Below are positions 41,409-50,270 of a stretch of DNA of 64,000 bases, piece by piece. How positions within the stretch are numbered: position 1 is the first letter of the stretch; each line of letters opens with the position of its first letter. The DNA is from Coriobacteriia bacterium. GTDB taxonomy: Bacteria > Actinomycetota > Coriobacteriia > Coriobacteriales > QAMH01. The DNA lies in NCBI GenBank assembly GCA_003149935.1, contig QAMH01000009.1:1-64000 (forward strand), in the 5' to 3' direction. The translations under genes were made by a program, and so were the position numbers. The notes below the pieces were generated by a model, which worked only from the letters and a program-made list of their open reading frames with translations, was not told the origin of the DNA and did no database searches.

Positions 41409-43655
41409 CTATTTGCGTGCGTTGAACGCCACTGCCTCGAAGCGGACCGTTTCGGTAGTTGGAACGGTCTCGACCACCGTACTCGAGGTGAAGCCGCGAT
41501 CGGCTTCGACCGAATACAAGTCGACGACCTCGACATCCGCGAATCCCGCGGCCTCCATCTGGCTACGCAGCAGATCTTCGGGGCGTGCCGCTTGGATGCT
41601 GTTGCCGATGTTGCGAGCAGCCTCGACTACTGCCTCGTCGCGCGTCACGTCCGACACGATCGTCTCGCAGATAAGCAAGCCACCGGGCTTGAGCACGCGA
41701 TAAAACTCCTCGAGCGCCTTTTGCTGATCGTAGAGCAGTGTCATAACGTTGTTGATGTAGACGACGTCAACAGTCCCCTCTCCGATGCCAGCCTGCATGA
41801 GATCCTCGGGGTAGGCAACCTTGAAGCTCATGTTATTGGCCTTGAGGCCGTTCTTGCGCCACGCCTTCTCGGAATCGACAATGGCCTCCTCGATGTAGCT
41901 CGGCGACCAGTCGACGCCGATGACGTGACCCGTACCGCCCACCTTCGCGCTGAACTTGAAACAGCCCTTGCCACGCCTGCACGCCACATCGAGCACGGTC
42001 TTGCCCTTGAGCTGCGCAGCATCGGGCAGGGTCATCTTGCTCATGGACGCAAAGCCATACTCGAACTGCTTGCCGCCGTAGTACTCGGCGATCGTCTGGC
42101 CACCCGTCGCGGCAGTCTCGCCCGGCTGCATGGCCTCCTCGGCGTTGATGTCGAGCGTACGCACGCGCTCAGCGAGGCTACGGCGATGTTCATCAACCTG
42201 GAGCTCGTCATTGTGCGCGTAATACTCCTCATTGCCATAGTGAGCGATGAACTGAGTGGTCGTTTGGCGCGTCGTAATCTCGGCGATCGCAACGAGCATC
42301 TCGCGTCCGTTGCCCCAGGCCTCCTCGATGAACTTGATCGCATTGGTCATCTGCGTGTCCGCCGTCTTGACGAGCGGATCGATTGCGTTGACCTCATCGC
42401 GGTACGCATCGCTGATGGTCGCGAAGGCATCCTCGCCAGCCACCGTACCCGCAAGTCTGCACTGCTCCACGAGGCGTTTGAGCTTGGCGATGACGAGACC
42501 CTCCTTGCGCTCGAAGCTCGGCTTGGCAGTGCCGGAAGCAACCTTGCGCGCCAAGCTCTGCTCGCGCGCCGAGATGACGACTCCAACGGTATCATCCACC
42601 GCTGCCCCTTCGAGCAATCTCGGCTTGGCATCGCGCAGGATGTCGCGCAGCTCGATGACGACCTCCTCCTGCTCAAGGGCATGCGCACACGACGTAGAGA
42701 CTGCATCGAGCATGAGGCCTAGCAACGCCACGCGCTCATCAAACTCGGCACCACGCGCACGGTTAATGATATCGAGTCCCGCCTCACCGGCGAGAATGCT
42801 CATGATCTGGTAGTCAGAGCGGTACTTGTCGAAGAGGTTGTAGTACACCGAGAAGCTATCGGCGATGTCGTCGTCGCGCAGGAACTGCCCGATGAGATCG
42901 CGGCTGATCGGCTTGCTCATTTCCTCGTAGAGCGCAATGGCCTCGGCCAAATCCTCCCAACCGCGTGCGGTGACGAAGCTCTTGCCACCACCGGGCTTGG
43001 ACTGCACGAGGTAGAAGCAGTCGGGCTTGGCCTCGAGGAAGGTCGTTACCACCGGATGTATGCCCTTCTGCGTGGCGTAGCGCTTCCATGCGGCATACTC
43101 GGGCTCGACTTCGATTTCGCGTAAGCGGTCGAGCGTAACGATGTCGAATTCATGTACCGATTTGTTGTACTCGGGCGGGTTTCCCGCGCAGACGATGATC
43201 CAATCATGCGGAATGCGGTGACGGCCAAAGGTCTTGAACTGCAGGAACTGGAGCATCGAAGGATATAGCGTCTCGGAGACGCAGTTGATCTCGTCGAGGA
43301 ACAGGATGCCCGCATGCAGGCCCGTCTCGCTCATGTAATCGTAGATGGACGAGACGATCTCGCTCATCGTGTACTCGGAGGAGTCGTACTCGAAGCCCTC
43401 AAACTCGTTATGCACGATGCGTGGCAGGCCCAGTGCGCTTTGACGCGTGTGATGTGTCATGGAGTACGAAACGATGCCGATCTGAAGTTCCTGGGCAATC
43501 TGCTCCATGATGGCGGTCTTGCCAATACCAGGTGCGCCAATGAGGAAGATTGGCCGTTGGCGCGCGGGGTTGATCTTGTACATTCCCGCGTCATCCTTGA
43601 GAAGGTAGGCCTCGACGGAGTCCTTGATCTGTTCCTTTGCGTCGGCAATGTTCAT
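41409..43655 (-). CDS. MoxR-like AAA+ ATPase fused to a SAM methyltransferase
   Basis: The 748-residue product has two halves. Residues 1-320 are a MoxR-type AAA+ module: Walker A FLIGAPGIGKTAIM (about residue 37), Walker B AGILFLDEINCVSE (about 115), sensor 1 IIVCAGNPPEYN and LDRLREIEVEP. Residues 320-530 are helical. Residues about 535-748 are a class I methyltransferase: TVLDVACRRGKGCFKF (motif I with CRRGKG in place of GxGxG), GHVIGVDWSPSYI, GTVDVVYINNVMTLLYDQQKALEEFYRVLKPGGLLICE. This half is a paralogue of the stand-alone methyltransferase at 47671-48429. Last gene of the four-gene operon, 30 bp after the VWA gene. MoxR ATPases usually work with VWA proteins as chaperone-like pairs. Methylation of what is unknown. 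Confidence 0.85.
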   Translation of the reverse strand: MNIADAKEQIKDSVEAYLLKDDAGMYKINPARQRPIFLIGAPGIGKTAIMEQIAQELQIGIVSYSMTHHTRQSALGLPRIVHNEFEGFEYDSSEYTMSEIVSSIYDYMSETGLHAGILFLDEINCVSETLYPSMLQFLQFKTFGRHRIPHDWIIVCAGNPPEYNKSVHEFDIVTLDRLREIEVEPEYAAWKRYATQKGIHPVVTTFLEAKPDCFYLVQSKPGGGKSFVTARGWEDLAEAIALYEEMSKPISRDLIGQFLRDDDIADSFSVYYNLFDKYRSDYQIMSILAGEAGLDIINRARGAEFDERVALLGLMLDAVSTSCAHALEQEEVVIELRDILRDAKPRLLEGAAVDDTVGVVISAREQSLARKVASGTAKPSFERKEGLVIAKLKRLVEQCRLAGTVAGEDAFATISDAYRDEVNAIDPLVKTADTQMTNAIKFIEEAWGNGREMLVAIAEITTRQTTTQFIAHYGNEEYYAHNDELQVDEHRRSLAERVRTLDINAEEAMQPGETAATGGQTIAEYYGGKQFEYGFASMSKMTLPDAAQLKGKTVLDVACRRGKGCFKFSAKVGGTGHVIGVDWSPSYIEEAIVDSEKAWRKNGLKANNMSFKVAYPEDLMQAGIGEGTVDVVYINNVMTLLYDQQKALEEFYRVLKPGGLLICETIVSDVTRDEAVVEAARNIGNSIQAARPEDLLRSQMEAAGFADVEVVDLYSVEADRGFTSSTVVETVPTTETVRFEAVAFNARK

Positions 43656-43685
43656 GGCCTTGATCCTTTCTTCGAGACCGTCTTA

Positions 43686-45368
43686 TCACGAATGGGCGCG
43701 CTCGGCGCTCTTGAATCGGTTGATGCCGTCCTCATCTATCACGACGCGCATGGTCCACGGCGGCACACTTGGCAGATGCGTCTCGCCGTTGTCGATGAAG
43801 ACGAACGCCACGTCATACGGTGGCATCTTGTCGGGGTAATAGCCCAAACCGTCCGTAAAGTACAAAAGTCCCTGCAAGTTTTCGAGCTCTCCACGGTCTT
43901 GCAAGTCGGACACATAATCGAAGACCGGTCTGAAATCGGTGCCGCCGAAGCCCCGCACATAGAAGTTGGCGAGGTACTCCTTGAGCTGCTCAGGGTTCGT
44001 GATCTTGGTGTCAGATTGCACGCGCGCATCGCATTGGATGATGTGGATGTTCACCTTGGTACCGAATTCCTCGGAGTTCATGAGAATGTCAAAGGTGTGC
44101 TCGATGAAACGCTTGCAAAGATCGCCGCTCACAGACTCGGAGGTATCGATGGCGATGACGAAGTCACGCACGCTCTTCGTCTCCTTGTACTCAAGCGGCT
44201 CGACAAGTGGCATATTGCCGTAGAGTTCCAGCCCGTAGGTGTAGAAGATGTAATCGAACTCATCGTCATTGATGCGCATGTCCTCGTGCACTGTCGCGAA
44301 ACGACGCAGGAAATCGCTGTAGTCGTAGGTCTTGCGGTTGGCGATAGCCAAACTCGAGATGAGATCACGCGCCTCGTCGCCCCATTCCTTGGAGAAGGTC
44401 TCGAGGTTCATCTCGATCTGACGACTGATCTCCTCCCACTCCTTTTCCTCGTGAGCATTCTCGTCGTTGACCTGCTGTTCCGTGTCAGTCTCGCTGCTCG
44501 AACCCTCAAGCTCGTCATCACTCGTATCGAGCCCCGAGCCATCGACGTTAGAGCTCGCGTCCTCGGCATCGTCGTCTTCGGAAGCCTGCTCGTCATCACC
44601 ATCATCCTGACCTTCTTGTTTCTGGTCGGAGGAGGGATCGGACTGGCTCATGTCCATATCGCTCGTCGACTGCAGGCTCTGGTCGCTCGTATCCGCCACC
44701 TCGTCGGCGTTGTCGTCCTCCTCGCCAATCTCCTCGATATCACCAGGCTTTTCTTCGCCCTCCTGGTCATTGAAGGCTGGCCACGACTCATGGTTGTCGC
44801 GTTCGAACAGTGCCTGCATCTCGACGATGTTGCTCTTCGAGTAGCTGAAGTAGCTCGTCCCCTCCGGATTCTTCATGATGCGGTCGAACAGGTGGTAGAG
44901 CTTGGCCGGCATGAGCGTGCCCACGGTCTGCCTTACCTGCGAGAGATATTGCTCGCGGTCCGCATCCTGCTCGCTTGTGAAGCGCGTCGCGCACATCTCC
45001 ATGGCAACGCTTTCGACGATGACGTCGCAGGCTAGCGACCATGCCTCTCGGTTGCGTAGATAGTCGCGATTATACGGATGGCGAAAAATGCAGTGCAGGA
45101 CCAGGTGCAGGTAATCACGCACCGCCTCGTCGAAGGACTCTTCAAAGCGCGCCAACACGCTGTAAGGTTCAAAATAGATGTTCTTGCCGTCCGTCGAGAG
45201 TGGATAGCGGGCATGCGCGTGCACGGGAACGAGCTCCATGCGCCATAACGCAAGGTCGAGAAAGCGGAACTTGAGCATGAGCTGGACGCGACATTCCTCG
45301 ATGATATCGGTGGCGAGACGCGCAGCCCGATTGAAGCGCTCGGTCTTCTCGTCGGTAATGTGCGCCAC
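43686..45368 (-). CDS. VWA-domain protein with zincin-like N-terminal domain (DUF2201 type)
   Basis: The 560-residue product has an N-terminal DUF2201-like domain: YLHLVLHCIFRHPYNRDYL (HxxxH, about residue 90) and ACDVIVESVAME. A very acidic low-complexity linker spans residues 190-290 (many D/E/S/Q). A C-terminal VWA-like domain has the MIDAS motif DTSESVSGD (DxSxS, about residue 400), then TD-type FGGTDFRPVFDYV and YFTDGLGYYP. No membrane span or signal. It lies between the LRR gene (11 bp) and the ATPase-methyltransferase gene, and should be the MoxR partner. Confidence 0.85.
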   Translation of the reverse strand: MAHITDEKTERFNRAARLATDIIEECRVQLMLKFRFLDLALWRMELVPVHAHARYPLSTDGKNIYFEPYSVLARFEESFDEAVRDYLHLVLHCIFRHPYNRDYLRNREAWSLACDVIVESVAMEMCATRFTSEQDADREQYLSQVRQTVGTLMPAKLYHLFDRIMKNPEGTSYFSYSKSNIVEMQALFERDNHESWPAFNDQEGEEKPGDIEEIGEEDDNADEVADTSDQSLQSTSDMDMSQSDPSSDQKQEGQDDGDDEQASEDDDAEDASSNVDGSGLDTSDDELEGSSSETDTEQQVNDENAHEEKEWEEISRQIEMNLETFSKEWGDEARDLISSLAIANRKTYDYSDFLRRFATVHEDMRINDDEFDYIFYTYGLELYGNMPLVEPLEYKETKSVRDFVIAIDTSESVSGDLCKRFIEHTFDILMNSEEFGTKVNIHIIQCDARVQSDTKITNPEQLKEYLANFYVRGFGGTDFRPVFDYVSDLQDRGELENLQGLLYFTDGLGYYPDKMPPYDVAFVFIDNGETHLPSVPPWTMRVVIDEDGINRFKSAERAHS

Positions 45369-45379
45369 GCCGCGTCCCC

Positions 45380-47668
45380 TTACAAGTCGAAGTCCACGGC
45401 GCTTCGTTGGAACAGCCGCCGTTTTATCTCAAGAAGGTATCCCGTCATTGCCGCATCTTGAAGCTTGCCGATGTGGTCAATGACATCAAGCAGATTATCC
45501 TTGTTCAGAATCTCCAATTCAAGAAGCTCGTCAATTGCCGTGCGATCGTCATGGCGCGTAATCGCCTCGCACACTTCCTCAAGGTTTTTGGTAAGGACTT
45601 GCGTGAGCATAATCTTGTTGGTGCTGCTCATGAGGATGGGATCAGCCAGGCGCTCTATCGCGAGTTTGGCCTGCCCGTATACGTCGAAATCATCGTGCGC
45701 ACCACTCGTCTTCTTGTCGAATTCGTGCATGTTGACAATCGCGCTGTCGTAGTGCTTGAAAATGCGCGCCAGGTCGACCGAGCTGCTCAGGTTAAACGCA
45801 AGCTGGATTTCGTGCGCGCTACGCGGGGCATCCGGAAAGTAGAAATCGAAGCTTGCATGGCCCTCATGGGGCTCGTCCAGATCGATGTGGAAGTGCTCCA
45901 CAAAGCAATCGAGGCTCAATCCGCGCATGCCGACGTGCCGAATGCGATCGCTTAGAAACAGCTCACGCAGATGACGAGCGCCGCCAAAGGCATAGGGATC
46001 GATGGCGCTCACATCCTCGGGAATCCTCACGCTTTCAACGCCATCGGCATAGACGACGACGTGCGAGCCACCCTCATCATGGCGCTCGATGAGCAGCCCG
46101 GGGACAGAATAGAAGCGCTCGTTGCCCTCCTCGACGCCGATGCTCGTGAGGGAAGGGGCCTCGTCACCGTTGTGCGCGCCATGCGTGATGAGCGCGGTGT
46201 TGCCAAGGCGCTTCAGCTTGCGGGGAATGAAGGCGCGCGAAAGCGAGGTGTCGAGGAAGGCCTCGTCGCCCACCTCCTCGAGCGTCGAGGGAAAGTCGGC
46301 GATGGCAAGCTCGTGGCAATCGCGGAAGGCCGCATCCCCGATGCGCAGCAAGCCCTCGGGCAGCGTGACCTTCGTGACGTGCGCATGATGCGCGAAGGCA
46401 TGCGGCTCGATTTCGATCGTGCCGGGCTGCACCGCGTACTCACGTGCCTTGTCATCGAGCAGATGCACGAAGTGCTTGCCCTCGGGCGTGTTGCGATACA
46501 GACCGCCCTCGCGGTCGATTTCGAGAATGCCACCTGCGGCGATGGAAAAGCCCGCATCATCCCCGGAAAAGCCGAGCTTGGTGTCGGCCGCGATGCTATT
46601 GCCCAGCGTCTCGAGCGTCGCGGGCACGCGCAAGGTCTCGATACCCGTCCCGGTGAACGCGTCGTCGCCGATGGACACGAGCCCTTCGTCGAGGGTGACC
46701 TGGGTGAGCTTGCGGCAGCGGAAGAAGGCGCGCTCGCCGATGGTGCGCAGGTCGCGCGGAGACGTGAAGCTCTCGAGACCCGAATAGGAGAACGCGTAGT
46801 CCTCGATCGTGGTGATGGTGTCGGGGAGCTCGACTTCGTAGAGCTCGGAGCGATTCGCAAAGGCCTTCTTCTCGATGACCTGACAACCATCGGGCACGAC
46901 GTAGCGCTCGCAAGACAGCGCCAGCACTCGCAGGTGCGCACCCTCGTGTGCGAAGATGGCTTGCCCGTCGGTCGTTATGTAGGGGTTCTCGTCATCGATG
47001 CGGATGCTCTCGAGCTTGCCCTGGGCAAAGAGACCCGGCGCGAAGTCGTAGGTGGCAAAGCCGATGACGAGTGTGCGCAGCTGACCCTCGTCGAAGATGC
47101 TCGAAGTGACGCGCGCGAGCATGCCGGGCAAGACGAGCTCCGCGAGCTCACGACAACCGCGAACCCACGACGAGTCATAGGTCTCGACGTTGCGGGGTAA
47201 GACGAGGCGCTCGAGCTTCATGCACGAGCGAAACGCGCAGTTGCCGATCTTCTCGATCTGCGGCGAGCAGATGATCTCGCGCACCGATTCGAGATACGAG
47301 CACGCATCGACGGCTAGCTCGGCCACCGGTTTGTCCTCGATGGTGGCGGGAATCTCGAGCGTGGTGGCATCGGTCTTGCAGCCGATGATGCGCACGTACT
47401 CGTCATGCACGGTCACGTACTCCCACAGCGTACCGTCATCGAGCATGAGCGCGCGCTCCTCCGAGCACGCAGCCGCATCCTCGCGAACGAGACGCTCGTG
47501 TTCGTCGTGGTTGCGCGCGAAGATCTCCTGCATGCGCTCGACTTCCTCGACGCTTCTCAATCCATCGCTCAGAGCCACGACAGCCACTTCCTTGATTCTC
47601 GAGAACTCCTCGTCGCCTTCGGCGTCAAGGCCACCAGTCATAACCGGCATTTCCCTACCCCAGCCCAT
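45380..47668 (-). CDS. Cytoplasmic leucine-rich-repeat (LRR_5/BspA-like) protein
   Basis: The 762-residue product (possible start also at 47650) has no signal peptide. After an N-terminal helical part (residues 1-95), LRR_5 repeats run from about residue 100 to 590 (VELPDTITTIEDYAFSYSGL, VTLPEGLLRIGDAAFRDCHEL, SVRIPEDVSAIDPYAFGGARHL). The C-terminal about 150 residues are helical (LDELLELEILNKDNLLDVIDHIGKLQDAAMTGYLLEIKRR), resembling ankyrin-less helical repeat ends. LRR_5 proteins are usually secreted; a cytoplasmic one inside a MoxR/VWA operon is unusual and suggests a substrate-recognition or scaffold role. It starts two bases after the methyltransferase stop. Confidence 0.8.
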   Translation of the reverse strand: MGWGREMPVMTGGLDAEGDEEFSRIKEVAVVALSDGLRSVEEVERMQEIFARNHDEHERLVREDAAACSEERALMLDDGTLWEYVTVHDEYVRIIGCKTDATTLEIPATIEDKPVAELAVDACSYLESVREIICSPQIEKIGNCAFRSCMKLERLVLPRNVETYDSSWVRGCRELAELVLPGMLARVTSSIFDEGQLRTLVIGFATYDFAPGLFAQGKLESIRIDDENPYITTDGQAIFAHEGAHLRVLALSCERYVVPDGCQVIEKKAFANRSELYEVELPDTITTIEDYAFSYSGLESFTSPRDLRTIGERAFFRCRKLTQVTLDEGLVSIGDDAFTGTGIETLRVPATLETLGNSIAADTKLGFSGDDAGFSIAAGGILEIDREGGLYRNTPEGKHFVHLLDDKAREYAVQPGTIEIEPHAFAHHAHVTKVTLPEGLLRIGDAAFRDCHELAIADFPSTLEEVGDEAFLDTSLSRAFIPRKLKRLGNTALITHGAHNGDEAPSLTSIGVEEGNERFYSVPGLLIERHDEGGSHVVVYADGVESVRIPEDVSAIDPYAFGGARHLRELFLSDRIRHVGMRGLSLDCFVEHFHIDLDEPHEGHASFDFYFPDAPRSAHEIQLAFNLSSSVDLARIFKHYDSAIVNMHEFDKKTSGAHDDFDVYGQAKLAIERLADPILMSSTNKIMLTQVLTKNLEEVCEAITRHDDRTAIDELLELEILNKDNLLDVIDHIGKLQDAAMTGYLLEIKRRLFQRSAVDFDL

Positions 47669-47670
47669 CT

Positions 47671-48429
47671 CTAGCGAAAATCGCTCATGTCCTTGAGCAG
47701 GAAGGCCTGGTAGTCGAAGCCACCGAGCTTCTCGACGTTCACGACGCAGCTCGTGAAGCGCGCCTCCTCGTCCGTCTCGACAATGGGCGCCTGCCCGTCT
47801 GCGGCCACGGCGTCGCAGGGCTGGATGGGACGCGCCTCGAGCGTCTCGTAGGTGGGCATGTCCATACCGGCGTTATGCAGCCAGAGCGCGAAGTTCTTGC
47901 GATTCGGGGCCGCCTGGACGACGTTTCCGATTGCGCGCGCCTCGGCGATGACCTTCTTGTCGCGCGGTGTCGTGGCGAGCACCGTCTGACACACGAGTTT
48001 GCCGCCCGGTACGAGCAGGCGGCCGATGAGCTTGATGACGTACGCCGGATCGTAGAAAAGGTTGAGGGCGCTATTGACATAGACGTAATCGAGGCTGCCC
48101 TCCTCGATGCCGATCTGGTCGATCATCTCAGGATACGCGACGACGAATTCCATGTTGCTCTCGGTGAGCTTGTTCTTCTCGACTGCATGAGCCTCACCCT
48201 CGCGGGCGCGCTCGATGAAGGGCTTGCGCCAATCGATGCCGATGACGTGACCGGCCGGACCCACGTGATCAGAGAGCTTGTAGGCGCCCTTGCCGCGGCG
48301 GCATGCCAAGTCGAGGACGGTCTGATCGTTCAAGCCGCCGGGAACGAACATCTCGCAGCGACTATCGAGGCCACCTGCCTCGGGAAGCTGCGCGTAATAT
48401 GCCGCAAGATCGTCGAGCGTGAACGCCAT
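47671..48429 (-). CDS. SAM-dependent methyltransferase (UbiE/ArsM-like)
   Basis: The 252-residue class I methyltransferase has motif I TVLDLACRRGKGAYKLS (about residue 34), GHVIGIDWRKPFIERA, GSLDYVYVNSALNLFYDP and LVPGGKLVCQTVL. Its CRRGKG motif, IDW and the C-terminal layout match the methyltransferase half of the ATPase fusion at the other end of the operon; the two are clear paralogues. ATG 48429 has AGGAGG upstream. First gene of the operon; only 15 bp separate it from the tRNA terminator, so its promoter is either upstream of the tRNA or inside the terminator region. Confidence 0.85.
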   Translation of the reverse strand: MAFTLDDLAAYYAQLPEAGGLDSRCEMFVPGGLNDQTVLDLACRRGKGAYKLSDHVGPAGHVIGIDWRKPFIERAREGEAHAVEKNKLTESNMEFVVAYPEMIDQIGIEEGSLDYVYVNSALNLFYDPAYVIKLIGRLLVPGGKLVCQTVLATTPRDKKVIAEARAIGNVVQAAPNRKNFALWLHNAGMDMPTYETLEARPIQPCDAVAADGQAPIVETDEEARFTSCVVNVEKLGGFDYQAFLLKDMSDFR

Positions 48430-48444
48430 AGATGCCTCCTAGAA

Positions 48445-48470
48445 GAAAAAGGCCCGCGACGCGGGCCCCA
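48445..48470 (-). terminator. Terminator after tRNA-Thr, before the methyltransferase operon
   Basis: GGCCCGCG and CGCGGGCC arms are followed by TTTTT on the minus strand. Read-through would be needed if the operon uses the tRNA promoter. Confidence 0.85.
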
Positions 48471-48479
48471 GGTTTTTGA

Positions 48480-48555
48480 TGGTGCCGACGAAGAGACTCG
48501 AACTCTTGACCCCCGCATTACGAGTGCGGTGCTCTACCAGCTGAGCTACATCGGC
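48480..48555 (-). tRNA. tRNA-Thr(CGU)
   Basis: The full cloverleaf can be drawn: acceptor GCCGATG/CGTCGGC, D arm GCTC/GAGC, anticodon arm CCGCA-CTCGTAA-TGCGG with anticodon CGT, T arm AAGAG-TTCGAGT-CTCTT, discriminator A and an encoded CCA. It reads ACG codons. Confidence 0.97.
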
Positions 48556-48671
48556 CTACGCGTTTCGCGCAGTTGCACAGTCTATCAGACTCATGTGCGT
48601 TTGTGGGAACAAACCCGGCAATTGGTAACGAGGAGGTTTTATCAGAATCAAGTGGCTGTCTCGCTTGTAGC

Positions 48672-48890
48672 AGGCAAATAATTTTCGATTATGTGTAACC
48701 GAGAAAAGCAACATGCAGAAAAAATGCGATTATGTGTAATCGGGAGCCAACAGCGTGTAGATAATTTTCGATTGTGTGGGAGCCGCTGCGTATTCATCCC
48801 ACATAATCGAAAAAAACATGTAATTGAATCCGAACCATCACACATAATCGAAAAAAACGTGCAGCTGATCCCCCGTGATTACACGAAATC
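48672..48890. repeat. Nested inverted array of TTTTCGATTATGTGT motifs
   Basis: In the 340-bp gap between the tRNA and rdgB there are three forward units (near 48672 TTTTCGATTATGTGTAA, 48724 CGATTATGTGTAATCGG, 48764 TTTTCGATTGTGTGG) and then three reverse units (48797 CCACATAATCGAAAA, 48838 CACACATAATCGAAAAA, 48876 GATTACACGAAATCAC). The set could fold into one long interrupted hairpin. No gene is seen in this gap. Confidence 0.75.
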
Positions 48891-48912
48891 ACAAAAAACG
48901 TCCCTGTTGTCC

Positions 48913-49521
48913 TTAGTCGCGTTTCTCGAACTCGCGGATGAAGGCGCGCAGCGCCTCGCCACGATGGGAGATAGCATCCTTTTGCTCGGAGGGCACCTCG
49001 GCTGTGGTGAGCTTGCCGTCAAAGGCATCGGCATAGAAGAGTGGGTCGTAGCCAAAGCCGTTGTTGCCGCGCTCCTCGTAGCCAATCCTTCCCTCGCAGC
49101 TACCGTGCGCCACGATTTCGGAATCGTCCGTATCGACGAAGACGAGCGTGCAGACGAAGCGCGCCGTGCGCTCGTCATCGGGCACGTCTGCCAGCAGTTC
49201 GAGCAGCTTGGCGTTGTTGTCGGCATCGGTCGCGTCTTCGCCTGCGAAGCGGCTCGAGAAGACGCCGGGTGCGCCGTCGAGCGCATCGACGACCAGGCCA
49301 CTGTCGTCGGCAAGTGCGGGAAGCCCCGTGTTATCACGCGCGGCCAACGCCTTGATGCGGGCGTTCCCCTCGAAGTCATCGGCATCTTCGACGGGCTCCG
49401 GATACGTGCCGCAGTCCTTGAAGCTCACGAATTCCCATCCCGTGACCGGGGCGAGCATGCGAGAAATCTCCTCGAGCTTATGAGCGTTATTCGTTGCGAT
49501 AACGACCTTCTTCGTAGCCAT
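48913..49521 (-). CDS. rdgB: XTP/dITP diphosphatase (RdgB/HAM1)
   Basis: House-cleaning nucleotide pyrophosphatase of 202 residues that removes dITP, XTP and related bases. N-terminal VVIATNNAHKLEEISRML, GLPALADDSGLVVDALDGAPGVFSSRF (about residues 70-95) and NGFGYDPLFY are diagnostic. It follows rph by two bases and ends the pepF-murI-rph-rdgB run; the rph-rdgB pairing is conserved. Confidence 0.95.
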   Translation of the reverse strand: MATKKVVIATNNAHKLEEISRMLAPVTGWEFVSFKDCGTYPEPVEDADDFEGNARIKALAARDNTGLPALADDSGLVVDALDGAPGVFSSRFAGEDATDADNNAKLLELLADVPDDERTARFVCTLVFVDTDDSEIVAHGSCEGRIGYEERGNNGFGYDPLFYADAFDGKLTTAEVPSEQKDAISHRGEALRAFIREFEKRD

Positions 49522-49523
49522 GC

Positions 49524-50258
49524 CTATTCCTCCAAGGCTCTTCTTTGGTCTGCGAGCAGCTCCTCAATGCCAATGGTCGCGACGTCGAGCATCTTGTTGA
49601 GCTTGCTGCGATCGAAGGAGCACTGCTCACCCGTGCCCTGGACCTCGATGATCTCGCCACGCGCGTTCATGATGAGGTTGAGGTCGACCTCGGCGCGCGA
49701 GTCCTCCTGGTAGTCCAGGTCGAGCAGGATGCGTCCGTCCACCTGGCCAACGCTGATGGCGGCGACTTGGTCGATGATGGGACTCGTCTTGATCTTGCCG
49801 GCGTTCTGCCACATCTCGAGCGCGTCGTGCAGCGCGACCCACGCCCCCGTGATGGCCGCCGTGCGCGTACCGCCGTCCGCCTGCAGCACGTCGCAGTCAA
49901 CGGTGAAGGTGACCTCGCCGCCCAAGCCGGTCATATCGACTGCCGAGCGCAGGCTGCGTCCGATGAGGCGCTCGATCTCCATGCTACGGCCCTTACGCGT
50001 AAGGTGCTCGCGCGACGTGCGCTTGGCAGTTGACGCCGGAAGCATTGCGTACTCGGCGGTTATCCAGCCGGCACCGGCGCCTTTGCGCCACGCCTTGACA
50101 CGCTCCTCGATGCTGACCGCACACAAAACCTTAGTCGCGCCCGTCTCGATGAGGCACGAGCCGGGGACGTTATCGAGAAAGTGCCGCGTGATCTTAGTGG
50201 GGCGTTTCTCCTCGGGACCGCGCCCGTAGGAGCGTCCCAAACCGATATTGAACGTCAT
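49524..50258 (-). CDS. rph: Ribonuclease PH
   Basis: Phosphorolytic 3'-5' exoribonuclease that trims tRNA 3' ends, 244 residues, full length. Motifs: GSCLIETGATKVLCAVSIEERV, GWITAEYAMLPASTAKRTSRE (about residue 75), RLIGRSLRSAVD, and CDVLQADGGTRTAAITGAWVAL. It lies 12 bp after murI. Confidence 0.96.
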   Translation of the reverse strand: MTFNIGLGRSYGRGPEEKRPTKITRHFLDNVPGSCLIETGATKVLCAVSIEERVKAWRKGAGAGWITAEYAMLPASTAKRTSREHLTRKGRSMEIERLIGRSLRSAVDMTGLGGEVTFTVDCDVLQADGGTRTAAITGAWVALHDALEMWQNAGKIKTSPIIDQVAAISVGQVDGRILLDLDYQEDSRAEVDLNLIMNARGEIIEVQGTGEQCSFDRSKLNKMLDVATIGIEELLADQRRALEE

Positions 50259-50270
50259 ATTCTCTCCTGT

